From Dolomedes plantarius (lineage: Eukaryota > Arthropoda > Arachnida > Araneae > Dolomedidae): a DNA stretch of 64,000 nucleotides. The stretch covers positions 97,187,104 to 97,251,103 of the forward strand of contig OU015490.1 in assembly GCA_907164885.2 (NCBI GenBank), in the 5' to 3' direction. A program made the position numbers and the translations under genes. The notes beneath the pieces are model-generated. The model saw nothing but the letters and a program-made list of their open reading frames with translations, ran no database searches and was not told where the DNA came from. Shown piece by piece: positions 21,453-36,740 of this stretch (position 1 is its first letter; the number at the start of each line of letters is the position of its first letter).

Positions 21453-22737
21453 TCAGAGTCGCCAAAAAATTGATGCACATCGACGGAGGTGGTCTCGATT
21501 CATTGGATCTTTCGAATTACAAAGGGGTAAGCCAGGGCCCGAAAAATTTCCAATGCGGTGGAGATGCCCAGTCAAGAGCCAGAACTGACCAACAGATTCT
21601 CGACGGGGACTACTCGGGTTTGCTAGGAGATCTTCAATATTCCAACGCTTTAACTTTACCCTATCTTGAATTTGGGATTTATAACTTTTTTCCATGTTTT
21701 CATTAAATCGCTTCCTTGTTTGTTTGTGTGTTTGTCCAGTACAAATCTTGCAATCGATTTTTAACTAACTTCCCGAGTAGCTAGACATTTGAAACCTTTA
21801 GAATAGCTCAGAACACGATGGCAATGTCTTCTTTTCATACTTTTAGCCATCTTTAAGCAGTATTGAATTCATTTTCAGTTATTTTGAGTTAATTTTGTTT
21901 AGTAGACTGGTGCAGCCATGTATCGGCCGGGACGGGAACGAAAAGTTAAACGCAATTTCATTCCAATTAACTTTATTTTCTTTCAAATTGATGGGATAAT
22001 TCAACAAAAAATTTTCAAAAAGTATATATTAATACATAGAATTGTCAAGTTTATATGATTCAACAGAAAATTTAAAAATATGATGTATAAAAAGTTCTTT
22101 TTATCTTGTAATTATTTCTAATATTTGTTTGATATGTAGCTTGATAGAGTGGAAAGATAAGGCCGAAAATTGTGTTTGTTGTAGTCGCGAGCACTTTTTC
22201 AAGAGGCGGTCTGCCCATTCGTTCCCAAAAATGCCACAGTGACCAGGTACCCATTGGAAAACCACACGTCTTGATTTTTAAGCCAACTCCCGTATATAAT
22301 ACAGACATTGGGAGATTCCATTGGGAGCTCAGAGAGCTGATGGCCAGTAATGCAGCTTGGGAATCAGAAAAAATGACCCCTCTAGCAAATTTGTCCTAAA
22401 AAATCAACAAGTATTTCAGAGCAATTCGGATAGCTTCCACCTCTCCATCAAAAGTTGTTCGAAATTTCCCTGCAGAGGCATAAAAGGAGGATAAGCTCGA
22501 AAAGACTCCTGAGCCTGCAGTAATTAGATATTCATAAAAGGAGCCATCCGGTAATACATGAAACAACTCAGATTCTGGGTATCGCATATTGATGGTATCT
22601 AGAGCATAACACCTCAAAACATCTTTAGAGTTGTTCTGCTTGAATAGTGGTTCATGCGAGAGGTATAAATTTGTTTCCATCTGTACAGTATCAAGTGAAT
22701 TAGAAGACTTTGCAAGACCCTGGAAATTATCTGGCAA
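21453..22737 (-). pseudogene. non-LTR retrotransposon 3' part: RNase H and C-terminal zinc motif
   Basis: Read right to left, 22737-22396 holds the start of an RNase H domain: VLPDGSFYEYLITAGSGVFS (D in the DGS position), then FDGEVEAIRIALKYLL with the catalytic E. After a short break, VFQWVPGHCGIFGNEWADRL (about 22210-22270) supplies the final RNase H motif PGHxGIxGNExAD. Further on, 21695-21453 encodes VGQFWLLTGHLHRIGNFSGP, then LPLCNSKDPMNRDHLRRC, the C..C...H...C tail common in Jockey-type elements. RNase H in such elements removes the RNA template. Several stops and frameshifts and about 360 bp of unreadable sequence between the two blocks show an old, 5'-truncated copy; no reverse transcriptase domain remains. 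Confidence 0.8.
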
Positions 22738-22759
22738 TTGAAAATTTCGTCTGATATCA

Positions 22760-24479
22760 TGGACAATCTGAACAAAACCGTTTTGTGTTTTTAAATTTCT
22801 AGTGTTTCTTGGATAATTAATCCAGTAATGGTTGTCAGTTATACATTAATATAAACTAGACCATAAATTATCTTTTTAAAGTCATGTTCGTGTAAAAGTC
22901 CATGGAAATAAAATAATAAGAGTTAGTAACCACTGAGAAATGGAATTACGTAGTAATAAATTTACGGAATTTAATTTCTCTTTAGTATCATAAAAACAAC
23001 GTCAATAATTATATGAGTGACAGTGATATACTTGAGGTTTATTTTGCATTCTCTCTCTTTCTCTGTCTTGCACGGCTCGAAGGGTGCGAATCAGGTTTTA
23101 GAACTTGCTATTTGTAACCATAAAAATTTGAATCCGACTTCTCCCCAGTTTCCCCATAATTTAGACCGACTATCTATAGGTGCGACATCTAGGGTGCTGT
23201 TTCACATCTTCCAGCCCTACAAACCCCATGGCGGGACTTTCTGACGTACATATTTCATCAAACCCATACCTGGTGTAGACACGAATCTAGTTTTCTTGGT
23301 ACCATATCCTGACACGTTACCCTCTATGTTGCTCCGGGCCCATACATTGAAATAAGTACTTCAAAAGATTAAAATATTTCTGGTTTTCTTCTGTTTAAAT
23401 TAGTCAGTTCGCATTTTCTTCCAGTTTTACTCAAGATTCTTTGTTTTTATTCAAGTATCCTTACATAAAATCTGTTTTAATAGGAATGTTTTGTTAATAC
23501 GTGATAGCTTCTAAAGATAGGATGATTTCATCTTCATTTTACTTCACTATCGATCTTTCATTCTTTCATTTATCAGTAAAAAAAATACATCTAAAATAGA
23601 TTTTATAATAAACTAAAATTTTATTTTAAAAGACTGAATATTGTCATCTTTGAGATCTCTTTAATACTTTGTTCCGATTCTCTTATGTGCACTGACGAAA
23701 TTTCATTAGTCTTTGATATGAGTGCCAGAATTTAGTCCTTCTTCATGTATACCCTAGTTAAAAACAGGTTATTTTAATGCTAAAGAAGCAAATTCCTGTC
23801 TAAAACGCTTCTTGCAGAGCTAGAAAGGTTATTTCTTCCTAATATTTAATGTGTGCTATTCAAATAAAATTATATGAATTTCAATATATCTTAATTAAAT
23901 GCTAGTAAAAAATAATATTTTTAAAAAACTGAAATTTTTCCTATTTTTCGTCTCTTGAAAATTTTATTGGGATTCTTTGAAGTGCACTTAACCAGTTCTT
24001 ATTTTTCTTGATATTTATACCGAATAAAAGTCCTTAAAGTGTTCCTTAGTTTGAAATCATTTTTTAACTTATAAGTTCCAAGTGCTTCACTAAAACGTTA
24101 TTACTATTAAATCTAGAAGGGTTTTTACTTACTATTTATTTTCATTCATGCAATTATCTGAATTAAATCATATTGAAATTTGACTTAATTTCAGACTAAA
24201 ATAGTCATTTAATGTTCTGAAAATTTTTTTGCTTTTCCCATCTTTCAAATTATTTGTTCGGAAATTTATTAGCAGCTATGCAAATATTTCATTAGTTTGT
24301 ATGTTATGTTAGTGGCAATTAGATGTTAATTTTCCATTTTTCCATAACTAAAATAAATTTTTATAGCTACAACAGTGGCAATATAATTGGCAAATGATAT
24401 GTCATTTATATTTTCAAAACAATGCTGTAATCCTTATCGACAACTGGGTTAAAATTTATTAAAACTAATTTTAAGTCCA
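22760..24479. other. unassigned AT-rich DNA
   Basis: The part 23040-23350 is richer in GC, but its 75-codon frame has no recognisable motif. The rest is AT-rich with no repeat found. Confidence 0.35.
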
Positions 24480-24491
24480 TATATATATATA

Positions 24492-26513
<2,022 letters not shown>

Positions 26514-26565
<52 letters not shown>
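26514..26565. repeat. (TA)n microsatellite
   Basis: About 51 bp of TA repeat to the right of the possible hAT MITE. Confidence 0.95.
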
Positions 26566-27413
<848 letters not shown>

Positions 27414-27436
27414 CCTTTTCAACCTCCCCTCTTTTC
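27414..27436 (-). promoter_or_regulatory. polypurine tract of the LTR element
   Basis: The minus strand reads GAAAAGAGGGGAGG, TT, GAAAAGG immediately before the TGTTATG start of the LTR, which is where the plus-strand primer of an LTR retroelement sits. Confidence 0.65.
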
Positions 27437-28088
27437 ATTAATGACGCTGCGTGGTATTTATACTAAGCGCGTATGCCAAAATTAGCATATCTGAAGCAGC
27501 TTCTTTAATTCACTCAAAAGTTCGATTCTTGTGAATCGAATCTTGTGTATACCTTACACTGGCCTCCCTCGAAAAAAAAATTAGGTAACTGAGGTCTGAA
27601 CGGCTTCAGTTAACTAATTGAAAACGCGTGCTGGTCTGACTTTTTACATAATGGGTGGCAAAGCCAAAAAACCTTCCACACGTTGTGTGGGGGAAAAACG
27701 CCACTACCATTTTACAAAACTAACCCCGAAGGGTCCAGGTGACACCATTACACAGTGGATTTGCAGAGTTGCGGATACTGGGCTGGCCAACTGCGCCCTA
27801 AAATATCTATTTTAATTAAAAGTGACAACACAATTGCACAGCATGACATTTCTTGACTGTATCTGCTCTCCCCCAATTTATAATGTACATGTGTTATGAT
27901 TTGCGAAGTTAGTATGTTAGTTGTTTGTTATCTGTAGTTAGTATGTATTTTTTTTTTCACTACATGTCCCCTTCAAAAATTTATAAAACAACAGTATACC
28001 GTTTTTTTTCAGTGCCTCACCACTTCCCCTCAAAATGTTTACACAGTATATACACTGGGGAACTTCAAACCAATTTGGTTCGATTTTA
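27437..28088 (-). other. non-coding spacer between gag stop and polypurine tract
   Basis: About 650 bp with no protease, reverse transcriptase, RNase H or integrase motif on either strand. Too short for a pol gene, so pol is absent, not merely decayed. Confidence 0.6.
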
Positions 28089-30035
28089 TTAAAGGGTGGG
28101 AGTTAGAATAAGAAAGTTGATACAAGACTTGTTCCTCATGAATGCAGCAACTTCACTGCACCAGTTTGTCCAATCCGCTGAACCTCTCTTGATGGTCGCA
28201 GTCCTAGTAGAGGGGTTCGTTGACCGTGTGGGCATCCTTCGTGCAGCAGGTCGTAGGTCCTGAGGCGCTGGTCCGGCTTGACGATGGACAGGAGGTCTCT
28301 TGGGAGGAGGCCAACCTTGCTGGGCGGCTGATATCTTGCGTTCCCTGTGCTTATGCAAAGGAGCTTTAAAATTGTCATTCTTCCTTTTTACAACCTTGTG
28401 TACCTTATCAGCGACGCATTCCTCCTTTGATGGAGTTTTTGTAGTGCACACTTTACCTTTCTTCGTACTTTTGCTTGTATCGGTATTAAATTTTAATGCA
28501 GATTCTATTTTTTCAACAACCTGACTCTGCTTTTCGTATTTGTGCTTATACGACTTCTTGTTTACCGCCTTAATTACTTCAGTATTAGCAGTTTTAATGC
28601 TGGAACCTGAAGGCTCTTTTTCACGTTTTTTATCCCCCTTAACTTTAGTTTTATCCTCTTTTGACGAAAAAGTCTCTTTGAAACTTGCGATATCAGAATC
28701 GTTATCATTTAAATTCTTTAACACTGCTTCAGTTATAGGAAGATTAAGCTTTTCGTACTCGTGCGTTTTATTGCAAACTTTCTCTATAACTTCCGAAGCA
28801 TCAGCTAAACTACCTACAGTATAACTCTGTGTCAACTTTTCATCCTGACTCTCAGTATGGTTTTCATGTACTTTATTTAAAACCATATTATCAACCTGGC
28901 CTACACAATCCTCATTCGGCTGGAAACTTGAAATAATATCATCACCTAGCAAGTTCCTACTATCGTTTAAAGAATTTTTATTGTCGTCAACTAATAAGTA
29001 TTCACTAACTTCCGTAACGCATACTTCGTCATCTACTAAATTTCCTTCATTAACAGATGTGTGAATATCATCTAAAATATCAGGTATAGCATCAATAATA
29101 TCAGGTATAGCATTAATAATATCAGGTATAGCATTAATAGAAGTGTCCGATGATTTATTTTCTAAACCACTAGCATTAGTATCGGCCCTATTTTCAGAAA
29201 TTTGTACTGGAATTACCGCATTATTCCAGCTAGACTCACTTTCTTTATAAGCCACAAAAATACCATGACTTTCACTATTCTCAAAATAAAGATTACTGCT
29301 CGGACAAAATAATACATTTGACCAAACAGTTTCAACAGGTTGAACCATATCATGTGAATCAACTTGCCAGTGCAAGTAAGGTGCTTCCATATTAATTTCT
29401 TTAAGTGCACTAATTTCATTATAACGCCGTGCGCTTCTATTATTTTGCCTGCGGTACTGCTTACGCTGCTGGTTTGAAACTCGAGAAAAATTTTGGCGGG
29501 GGTGTATAAAACTTCTCGTACCTGGATGACGGTGAGGGGTAGCGAAGAAATGTCTATTGTCATATTTAGCTAAAGCTTGAAGGAGGGTAACCTTGCTTGT
29601 AATTGTTTGATTATCTAAAAAATCTTGAACACTTGGCTTCAAACGTTGGATAACTATTTTTAAGATTATCTCTTCCGTCATTCCCTCTAAATATTCCTCA
29701 CACTTGGAAATCTTTTCCATAGCAAAATCTAATGCAGACTGACCTTCACGTTGCCTTAGCGAATAAATTTCCGCTTCAATTTCACTTTGATTAAAGGTCT
29801 TTGGAAAAACACTAAGAAACTGTTGCTTGAATGACAAATAGTCAAAAATCAGATTACTGCTTTTCATACACGTGTACCACTGATATGCACTACCTCTTAA
29901 AGCGGCTAGAGCAATTTTAAGTTTATCCCCCTCTGGGGTGCATTGTTGCTGAAAGTAATGCTCAATTTTCTTTAGGAATTGGCTTGAGGGGCCGCCATTG
30001 AAGGTGGCTTCGAATGGCGCAATTTGCTGAACCAT
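28089..30035 (-). CDS. Gag-like protein, 648 aa, intact
   Basis: A single minus-strand ORF starting MVQQIAPFEATFNGGPSSQF. Residues about 10-160 resemble the retrotransposon Gag capsid domain of Ty3/gypsy-type elements: LKIALAALRGSAYQWYTCMK, YLSFKQQFLSVFP, EIYSLRQREGQSALDF and IVIQRLKPSVQDFL. Capsid proteins of this type assemble the virus-like particle that packages element RNA. An arginine-rich stretch follows at about 170-210 (RQNFSRVSNQQRKQYRRQNN), then a long acidic region with three tandem AIPDI-type units around residue 310, and a lysine-rich C-terminal third. No CCHC zinc knuckle is present. Neighbours: a polypurine tract and LTR downstream, and an assembly gap 18 bp upstream of the ATG. 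No pol follows. This is the only long intact ORF in the window, so it is either a young non-autonomous Gag-only element or a gene under constraint. Confidence 0.8.
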   Translation of the reverse strand: MVQQIAPFEATFNGGPSSQFLKKIEHYFQQQCTPEGDKLKIALAALRGSAYQWYTCMKSSNLIFDYLSFKQQFLSVFPKTFNQSEIEAEIYSLRQREGQSALDFAMEKISKCEEYLEGMTEEIILKIVIQRLKPSVQDFLDNQTITSKVTLLQALAKYDNRHFFATPHRHPGTRSFIHPRQNFSRVSNQQRKQYRRQNNRSARRYNEISALKEINMEAPYLHWQVDSHDMVQPVETVWSNVLFCPSSNLYFENSESHGIFVAYKESESSWNNAVIPVQISENRADTNASGLENKSSDTSINAIPDIINAIPDIIDAIPDILDDIHTSVNEGNLVDDEVCVTEVSEYLLVDDNKNSLNDSRNLLGDDIISSFQPNEDCVGQVDNMVLNKVHENHTESQDEKLTQSYTVGSLADASEVIEKVCNKTHEYEKLNLPITEAVLKNLNDNDSDIASFKETFSSKEDKTKVKGDKKREKEPSGSSIKTANTEVIKAVNKKSYKHKYEKQSQVVEKIESALKFNTDTSKSTKKGKVCTTKTPSKEECVADKVHKVVKRKNDNFKAPLHKHRERKISAAQQGWPPPKRPPVHRQAGPAPQDLRPAARRMPTRSTNPSTRTATIKRGSADWTNWCSEVAAFMRNKSCINFLILTPTL

Positions 30036-30053
30036 AATTACCCGTTGAAAATT

Positions 30054-30153
30054 NNNNNNNNNNNNNNNNNNNNNNNNNNNNNNNNNNNNNNNNNNNNNNN
30101 NNNNNNNNNNNNNNNNNNNNNNNNNNNNNNNNNNNNNNNNNNNNNNNNNNNNN
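30054..30153. other. assembly gap (100 N)
   Basis: Exactly 100 N, a conventional placeholder of unknown true size. It lies just upstream of the gag start, where the 5' LTR and primer-binding site should be. An identical 5' LTR could have caused the assembly break. Confidence 0.99.
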
Positions 30154-31364
<1,211 letters not shown>

Positions 31365-31701
31365 AACTGGAAAATGAGCAATAAAATTAATTTTCACTCT
31401 TTGTATTATAGTTTTTATTATTTTAGAAAATTGCCTAAGAAATCTGATGAATCTTGAAATCACTGAGGTATTTTTGACAATATAATTTCATTAATATTTT
31501 ATACCATTTTTATTTCAATAATATTTTTGACGAAGGTGCAAATTCTACCCCGCACAAAGAGACATCAATGATTGCTATTTTCCTCGGACAACCTTCAACT
31601 GTTTCAGACAAACTCGTCTACCAACATTCTGGGATTTTCTTGCACAGTATGTCCTCGTGTGTACCGAGAACGGTGCAAATCCAGGAAATAGTGCAAGCTA
31701 A

Positions 31702-31977
31702 AGGCATCTAAATGACAGGCAACACCTTGTCAACACCATAGAATTTACCACAGATTGCACTTGCCACCTCGCAGGAAACTGCTTATCTAATAAACGGCAA
31801 GAAGAAAAATTACCAAAAGAATACAACCTACTTGCATCCATGGATCTAGATATCGCAACTGCTGAAGAGCACATAATAAAAGCGAAACCGATGCCTAAAG
31901 TTTCGGTTACGCTGGATATGTACGTTTTTGAAGGCAACATCTGGAATCTTTACCTCTTCCGACTGAATTGGGCATAG
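31702..31977 (+). pseudogene. orphan coding-like stretch, unidentified
   Basis: Stop-to-stop open frame of 91 codons with balanced, protein-like composition and normal codon usage against a very AT-rich background. It includes RQEEKLPKEYNLLASMDLDI, EEHIIKAKPMPKVSVTLDMY and VFEGNIWNLYLF. No early ATG is present. The surrounding 31530-32240 is also richer in GC, and a second open frame (32041-32226) follows, suggesting a larger decayed coding region. I do not recognise the family. It could be a retroelement fragment or an isolated exon of a host gene; nothing seen decides between them. Confidence 0.35.
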
Positions 31978-32389
31978 TACGAAGATCTGTACGGATATAC
32001 TACTTCTCACGGGATGTATGATCAGCCATAAAAAAGAAGTATGGCTGGAATGGACATGCTATCTTCAGCACTGGCCTGTTTCCCATTTTTAGAAAAGGAG
32101 CATGGTACTATAAATCTCATCTCCTCATCCAGGAAGTTAATGGCAAATGAAAATGTGGTATTAACTGAATACGTTACCGAATCCGTCGTGATCAGCATCG
32201 ACGGTGGGACTACAACTCTTTTGTAGTTCTTTGCAGAATGTTTTGATGTCATTTATTTTACGATTCAAATTAATTAACTTTCAGTAGCTAAACGACTGAA
32301 ATAGCGAGACCATTAATATATATGGGAATCTCAGGGAAAATGTATGGAATATAAGATACGACGAACAATGTATTAAAGTTGTATTTTTT

Positions 32390-32572
32390 CTTATGACCCT
32401 TGGCTTCAATCTCCAGACCACCTCCATATAGGCTTCGGGCTGTAGTGTGTGGCTCCGGTTTATATAGCACATCAAGGGTCGGAGTCCGTCTTAGATAGTG
32501 CCCCCTCAGTTTTGAAGGGGGACATCTGGGGGTATGGTAACGTCTCCCACTCTCTCTGCCGTCATAGAGGAA
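32390..32572 (-). mobile_element. SINE copy 2, 5'-truncated
   Basis: On the minus strand it starts at CCTCTATGACGGCAG and shares with the SINE at 19241-19590 the blocks CCCTCTATGA, AGATGTC.CCCTT, TCAAAACTGAGG, TATAAACCG and GCCTATATGGA, in the same order. The tRNA-like head is missing. Divergence is substantial, so this is an older copy. Confidence 0.7.
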
Positions 32573-32579
32573 CAATGTC

Positions 32580-33430
32580 TAAATGTGTAAGGCTAAAGTA
32601 TAACAGTGAAAAGTAAATTAATATAAAAGTCCTCCAGTGACTAATCTAAATATACTCCGGAATAATAGACACATATGCAGATGTGAGAACAATTATTAAT
32701 TAATTAATTTATTTATTTAGTTTCCTTTTTCATAAACATGCATATATAAATGTAGTTAATTTAACTACAATTCTATAAAAACTACTTTATAAACAGGAAA
32801 CGTTAAAACAAATATTTATATTTCAAAAGAGAAAAGGTTCTTAAGGTTTATAGGATAGAAATATTTTCGCTTTAGGTAGATTTACGCAACACATCTTTCA
32901 TATAAGATACCCTTTTTTGAAAATCTCTCCCCTGCCTTAGATCAAATTGAACGTATAAAAACAGCGGCTTACAATGAATTCTATTCAGACATGTTATACG
33001 GTAAATAGATTTTACCTAGGATTTGTTTAGAGGTTTCAACATTTTCTTCTGGGATAAATTCTAAGGTAACAGATTTCGTGTTTTCGCTAAGGTAAGTGGT
33101 TTTTAACTACTTCAAATGATTGTCAGTAAACAAACATATAAATAGTCTATATATGACTCAATGTCTAAATACATTAACGTAAGGTTATGAAATTTGATTG
33201 TAAAATTAATCTTGTTTATCATGTTTTAATTTAAATTGGTTTATTGGTTTATTACATAATCTCTGCTACGGAAAAAATTATGTTATTAAACAGAGTGAAT
33301 TTCGATTAAACTATGTTCTACGGGATATAGGAACTATGGAAAAAGGTAATTTTATCATATTTATTGTTCATATTACTTTTTTACGTACGAAAAGATAAAA
33401 TTAAGAGATACGCAAAATAAGGACAGGAAA
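32580..33430. other. unassigned AT-rich DNA
   Basis: No ORF or repeat supported. Confidence 0.35.
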
Positions 33431-33439
33431 GATGCAATA

Positions 33440-33840
33440 TTACACCTCTCACCACCAAGAAAAACAAGTGTTGCTGCTTTTAGACTAGTTACGGGACCCG
33501 ACTGTTTTTCAAAATACCTTTTCAAGTTTGGTATTCTCTAAAGCCCAAACTGTACATATTATTGTGGTATGGAAGTGCGTATGGATACACATCATTTGCC
33601 ACTGTGCTTCGCATTATCAATTAACTGTATTTATAACAGATATTGGGAGGCCAGGGAACTGATGAGGACGAATGGATGTCAGCCCAGTTAGACTGTTGTT
33701 TCTTCTTCAAGATTTCTAAATGCCATTTTGTATTGTGTTTTGTTTCTTCTGTTTGCTCTTGTTGTATTTTAGTGGTATATAATAGTGTACAGGTTTATGT
33801 CTAAGTGCTATTGTTTTAATAAAAAAATTACGTTGTTGAA
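33440..33840 (+). pseudogene. non-LTR retrotransposon C-terminal end
   Basis: The plus strand reads TSVAAFRLVTGPDCFSKYLF, a stop, SPNCTYYCGMEVRMDTHHLP with CFALS, and then RYWEARELM. This matches the F+xxTGHDxLxxHLxRI..SPxCxxC...MDxxHL..C...YWEAR end of the Jockey-type elements seen at 21453, 37060, 39376 and 43360. About 150 bp of likely 3' UTR follow, ending with TTTTAATAAAAAAATTACG, which includes a possible polyadenylation signal. Only this tail survives, as expected for a 5'-truncated insertion. At least one stop interrupts it. Confidence 0.7.
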
Positions 33841-33974
33841 ACCAATGTCGTTGTTTTATCAATCTTATTTACATTTCATTCAAAATCTAAATATCCCACT
33901 TTTTATTTAAAAGTACGAAATTTACATTATGCCCCCTTCAAGCCAACAAAGATTTTATGTAATTGCTTGGTTCA

Positions 33975-34139
<165 letters not shown>

Positions 34140-34152
34140 ACATATATAAATA

Positions 34153-34664
34153 TAGGGTGTGTCACAATTCCCTCCGGCGGTAGGAAGACTTATAAAAAAA
34201 CATATTGCCAATACAGCAACAAAGTTGACTTTACTGGAGAAAGAAACATTACAAGTTTTGTTTCACAAATGTGTTAGTAGATGGTGGCACTAGGTCTGAT
34301 ACCAGTTTGCGTGGTTCATGCATGGTTTCGGAAATTTCAGGAAAGTCATTACTTGTGTGATGGAAAACGAACTGGTCGTCCAGGCCCTTCTGCGGAAAAG
34401 GTTACTCGTGTACGAGATGCGTTTGTGCGAAGCCCGAAAAAGTCAATTCGTCAAGCGAGTGCGGAATTACAGATCCCGGGAAAAAGCAAGCGAAACAAGA
34501 ATTTGACTTGATATCTGCCACATCACAAAAGGTTCACATATTGAACATTTGTGAAACAAAGCTTGTAATGTTTCTTTCTCCAGTAAAGTAAACTTTGTGG
34601 CTGTATAGGTTATATCTTTTTTTATAAGCCTTCCAAACCCCGGAGGGAATTGTGACACACCCGG
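34153..34664 (+). mobile_element. long-TIR mariner-superfamily deletion derivative
   Basis: The ends read TAGGGTGTGTCACAATTCCC (left) and CCGGGTGTGTCACAATTCCC (right, reverse complement). Inverted pairing extends about 150 bp and includes TTTACTGGAGAAAGAAACAT. TA flanks are at 34151-34152 and 34665-34666. The first 12 bp match the terminus of the 14591-15401 element. At 512 bp it keeps only part of an N-terminal transposase region. Confidence 0.85.
34281..34511 (+). pseudogene. mariner-superfamily transposase N-terminal DNA-binding remnant
   Basis: The frame includes VVHAWFRKFQESHYLCDGKR, then TGRPGPSAEKVTRVRDAFVR and SPKKSIRQASAELQIPGKSK. The pattern WxxKFxExGxLxxxKxTGRPxxSEExVxRVRxAFxRSPxKSxRxASxELxIP is the second helix-turn-helix and linker of a common mariner-superfamily transposase type. 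Upstream HTH1 and the whole catalytic domain are missing; the frame ends a few codons after the deletion point, close to the right terminal repeat. It cannot encode a transposase. Expression of the DNA-binding portion alone is conceivable, but no promoter evidence is visible. Confidence 0.75.
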
Positions 34665-34989
34665 TATATATATAGGGAGAAAGCTGATATTTTGTAAAAA
34701 TTTGCTCAATTTCGCCCAAAACTCTGCAATTTTGTAAAAACTTACACAGTTATGAAAATGTTTTTCATTATTTTTTTCTTTTGATACTATATTCACTAGA
34801 AAAAGAGGACAAATATTTTCACAAGTAAAGTTTTTGGAAAAAATAATACGAGTGCGAATATAGCCGGTTACCTTAAATCCATAATTCCAGTATGTTACAT
34901 GTCTATAAAAAATCAAATTTTTCTTTAGATATGTAACCACATCAAGTAAACGATTATATACCATAGAGAAAATGTCTAATATCTATGTA

Positions 34990-35506
34990 CTGTAAAACCT
35001 CGTTTATCCTAACTTACTGGGTCCATAAGCAACCCGGACAAGCGAAAATTCGGTTAATCCGGGTAATATGGGTAATAAGCAAAATCAAATCCTTAACTAA
35101 GCAGACATACCGTTTATTGCGATAAAAAACTGTGTTTTGTAACAAAATTACATAGTATTGTTTACCAGACATTAAAAAAATAGAAAAATAACTTATCTGA
35201 GTCAATTCACCTCAACGCCCTGTGACACTGTAGTAAGGCTTCTTTAAACTCATAGTAAACTTCCTTAAATGGCACTCTAGTAAGGCTTCCTTAAATGGCA
35301 CTTTATTACCATAATTTATTGTGTAATCTATGCAGGAACTGTACATTGAAAGCGAATATTTAGAGTTCTTGTAGTTACGTTCTTTCTACCATAGTTAAAA
35401 ATTATTATCTAATGTGAACATTAAATAAATAAAAAAAATCTACAAATCGGATCCTGATTATCCGGAGATCCGGATTAACGAGGGCCGGACAAACGAGGTT
35501 TTACTG
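34990..35506. mobile_element. Tigger/pogo-type MITE
   Basis: Left end CTGTAAAACCTCGTTTATCC; right end, reverse complemented, CAGTAAAACCTCGTTTGTCC. TA flanks lie at 34988-34989 and 35507-35508. A second inverted motif, TCCGGxTAAxCGxGGxCCGGA, is near the right end. An internal direct repeat, GTAAGGCTTCxTTAAA, occurs twice near 35232-35285. Non-coding, 517 bp. Confidence 0.85.
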
Positions 35507-35509
35507 TAC

Positions 35510-36740
35510 TTTCGTATGCATAAACTCATTCTAATGCACTTTAATAATAAAATGTTCAAACTATGACCGATCGAATTTATTTCAGATATACAAATAAATA
35601 AAGAAATATCGTAATCCCAAATATCTTTTAGAGCAGTAATGCGTTTTAAATAAAGACTTGGGATATGTAAATACCGCATTTCAAAAAAATCAGCAACACG
35701 GTATGACAATTTCGATATTAAACCGTGTGCTGGAAACTTAAAGCAAACACTGCATCTGTTATTGCGCTTGGAAAACAATAGAAATACATTTAAAATATCC
35801 TATTTATTCTCAAACAAACATCATCTTAGCTATCATGAACTACATTTATCCTTGTTGTTGTTGTACTGTTCCTGACAGAAGAAGTATCTCACAGCGAACA
35901 CAGAAGTGGCTAACGGTTGTTTAAAGCGGGAAATTTTTCTTGACGTTTTGGGAAATAAAATACGTACTTTTGTTGAGTTCTTACAATGAAAATGAGGGCG
36001 ATGAACCAAGAAATATCCAAAAATTAAATACTTAGTGAACGAAGAAACAGAGATTTGGATTATTTTCATAGACTTTAAAATATTAAACTTATAAGTGATA
36101 TGTATATGAAATACATAAATCACAATAAAAGGCACCCAGACTGAAGAAAAATACGAAATGATTTTGCATTAACTTTTGCAACTGCATTTTCCTTTCATTT
36201 TTGTATTTCATTTTGCAGTCATGACAACAAACTATTACAATGTTTAATAAAGCTGATTTACAGTAAAATATAGCCTAATGATTAAACTAAATCGATATGC
36301 TGTTTCTTTCATCAAAATACGTACATTTAATTAAGTAAACTATATTCTATATTTCTTTAATAAATTCTCAAGAGCTTTCAATGCTTAATATAATGTGTAT
36401 AATACTTATTTGGAATAAAACTTCTCTATCTAAAAAGGAAATTACTTTAATATAAAATCAATAATATACAATATATTTCTCTATCTACGTCTGAGACATT
36501 TACGAAAGTTATCTGTATACGAACAATCCCGTTTAAAACTATAGGATACTGACAATTTGGAAAGAGATAATAAATATTCAGATCTATAAGATTTAAACTA
36601 AATATTGAGAGAATTAGATGCTGTTCTTAAATTATGGAAAGCGCAAGTCATAATCTGCAAAATTATATCGCATATAAAGAATGCGTATATGTTGAATTTA
36701 TAATTTTCTATTGTATACATAAATCTAGTTTTTATTTTAT
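35510..36740. other. unassigned AT-rich DNA
   Basis: Short open frames only (up to about 106 codons), with no recognisable motif. Confidence 0.35.

Noticed and set aside
28300..28824. Plus-strand open frames opposite the gag gene
   Set aside because: They lie antisense to the intact 648-codon Gag ORF and show no motif; they are shadows.
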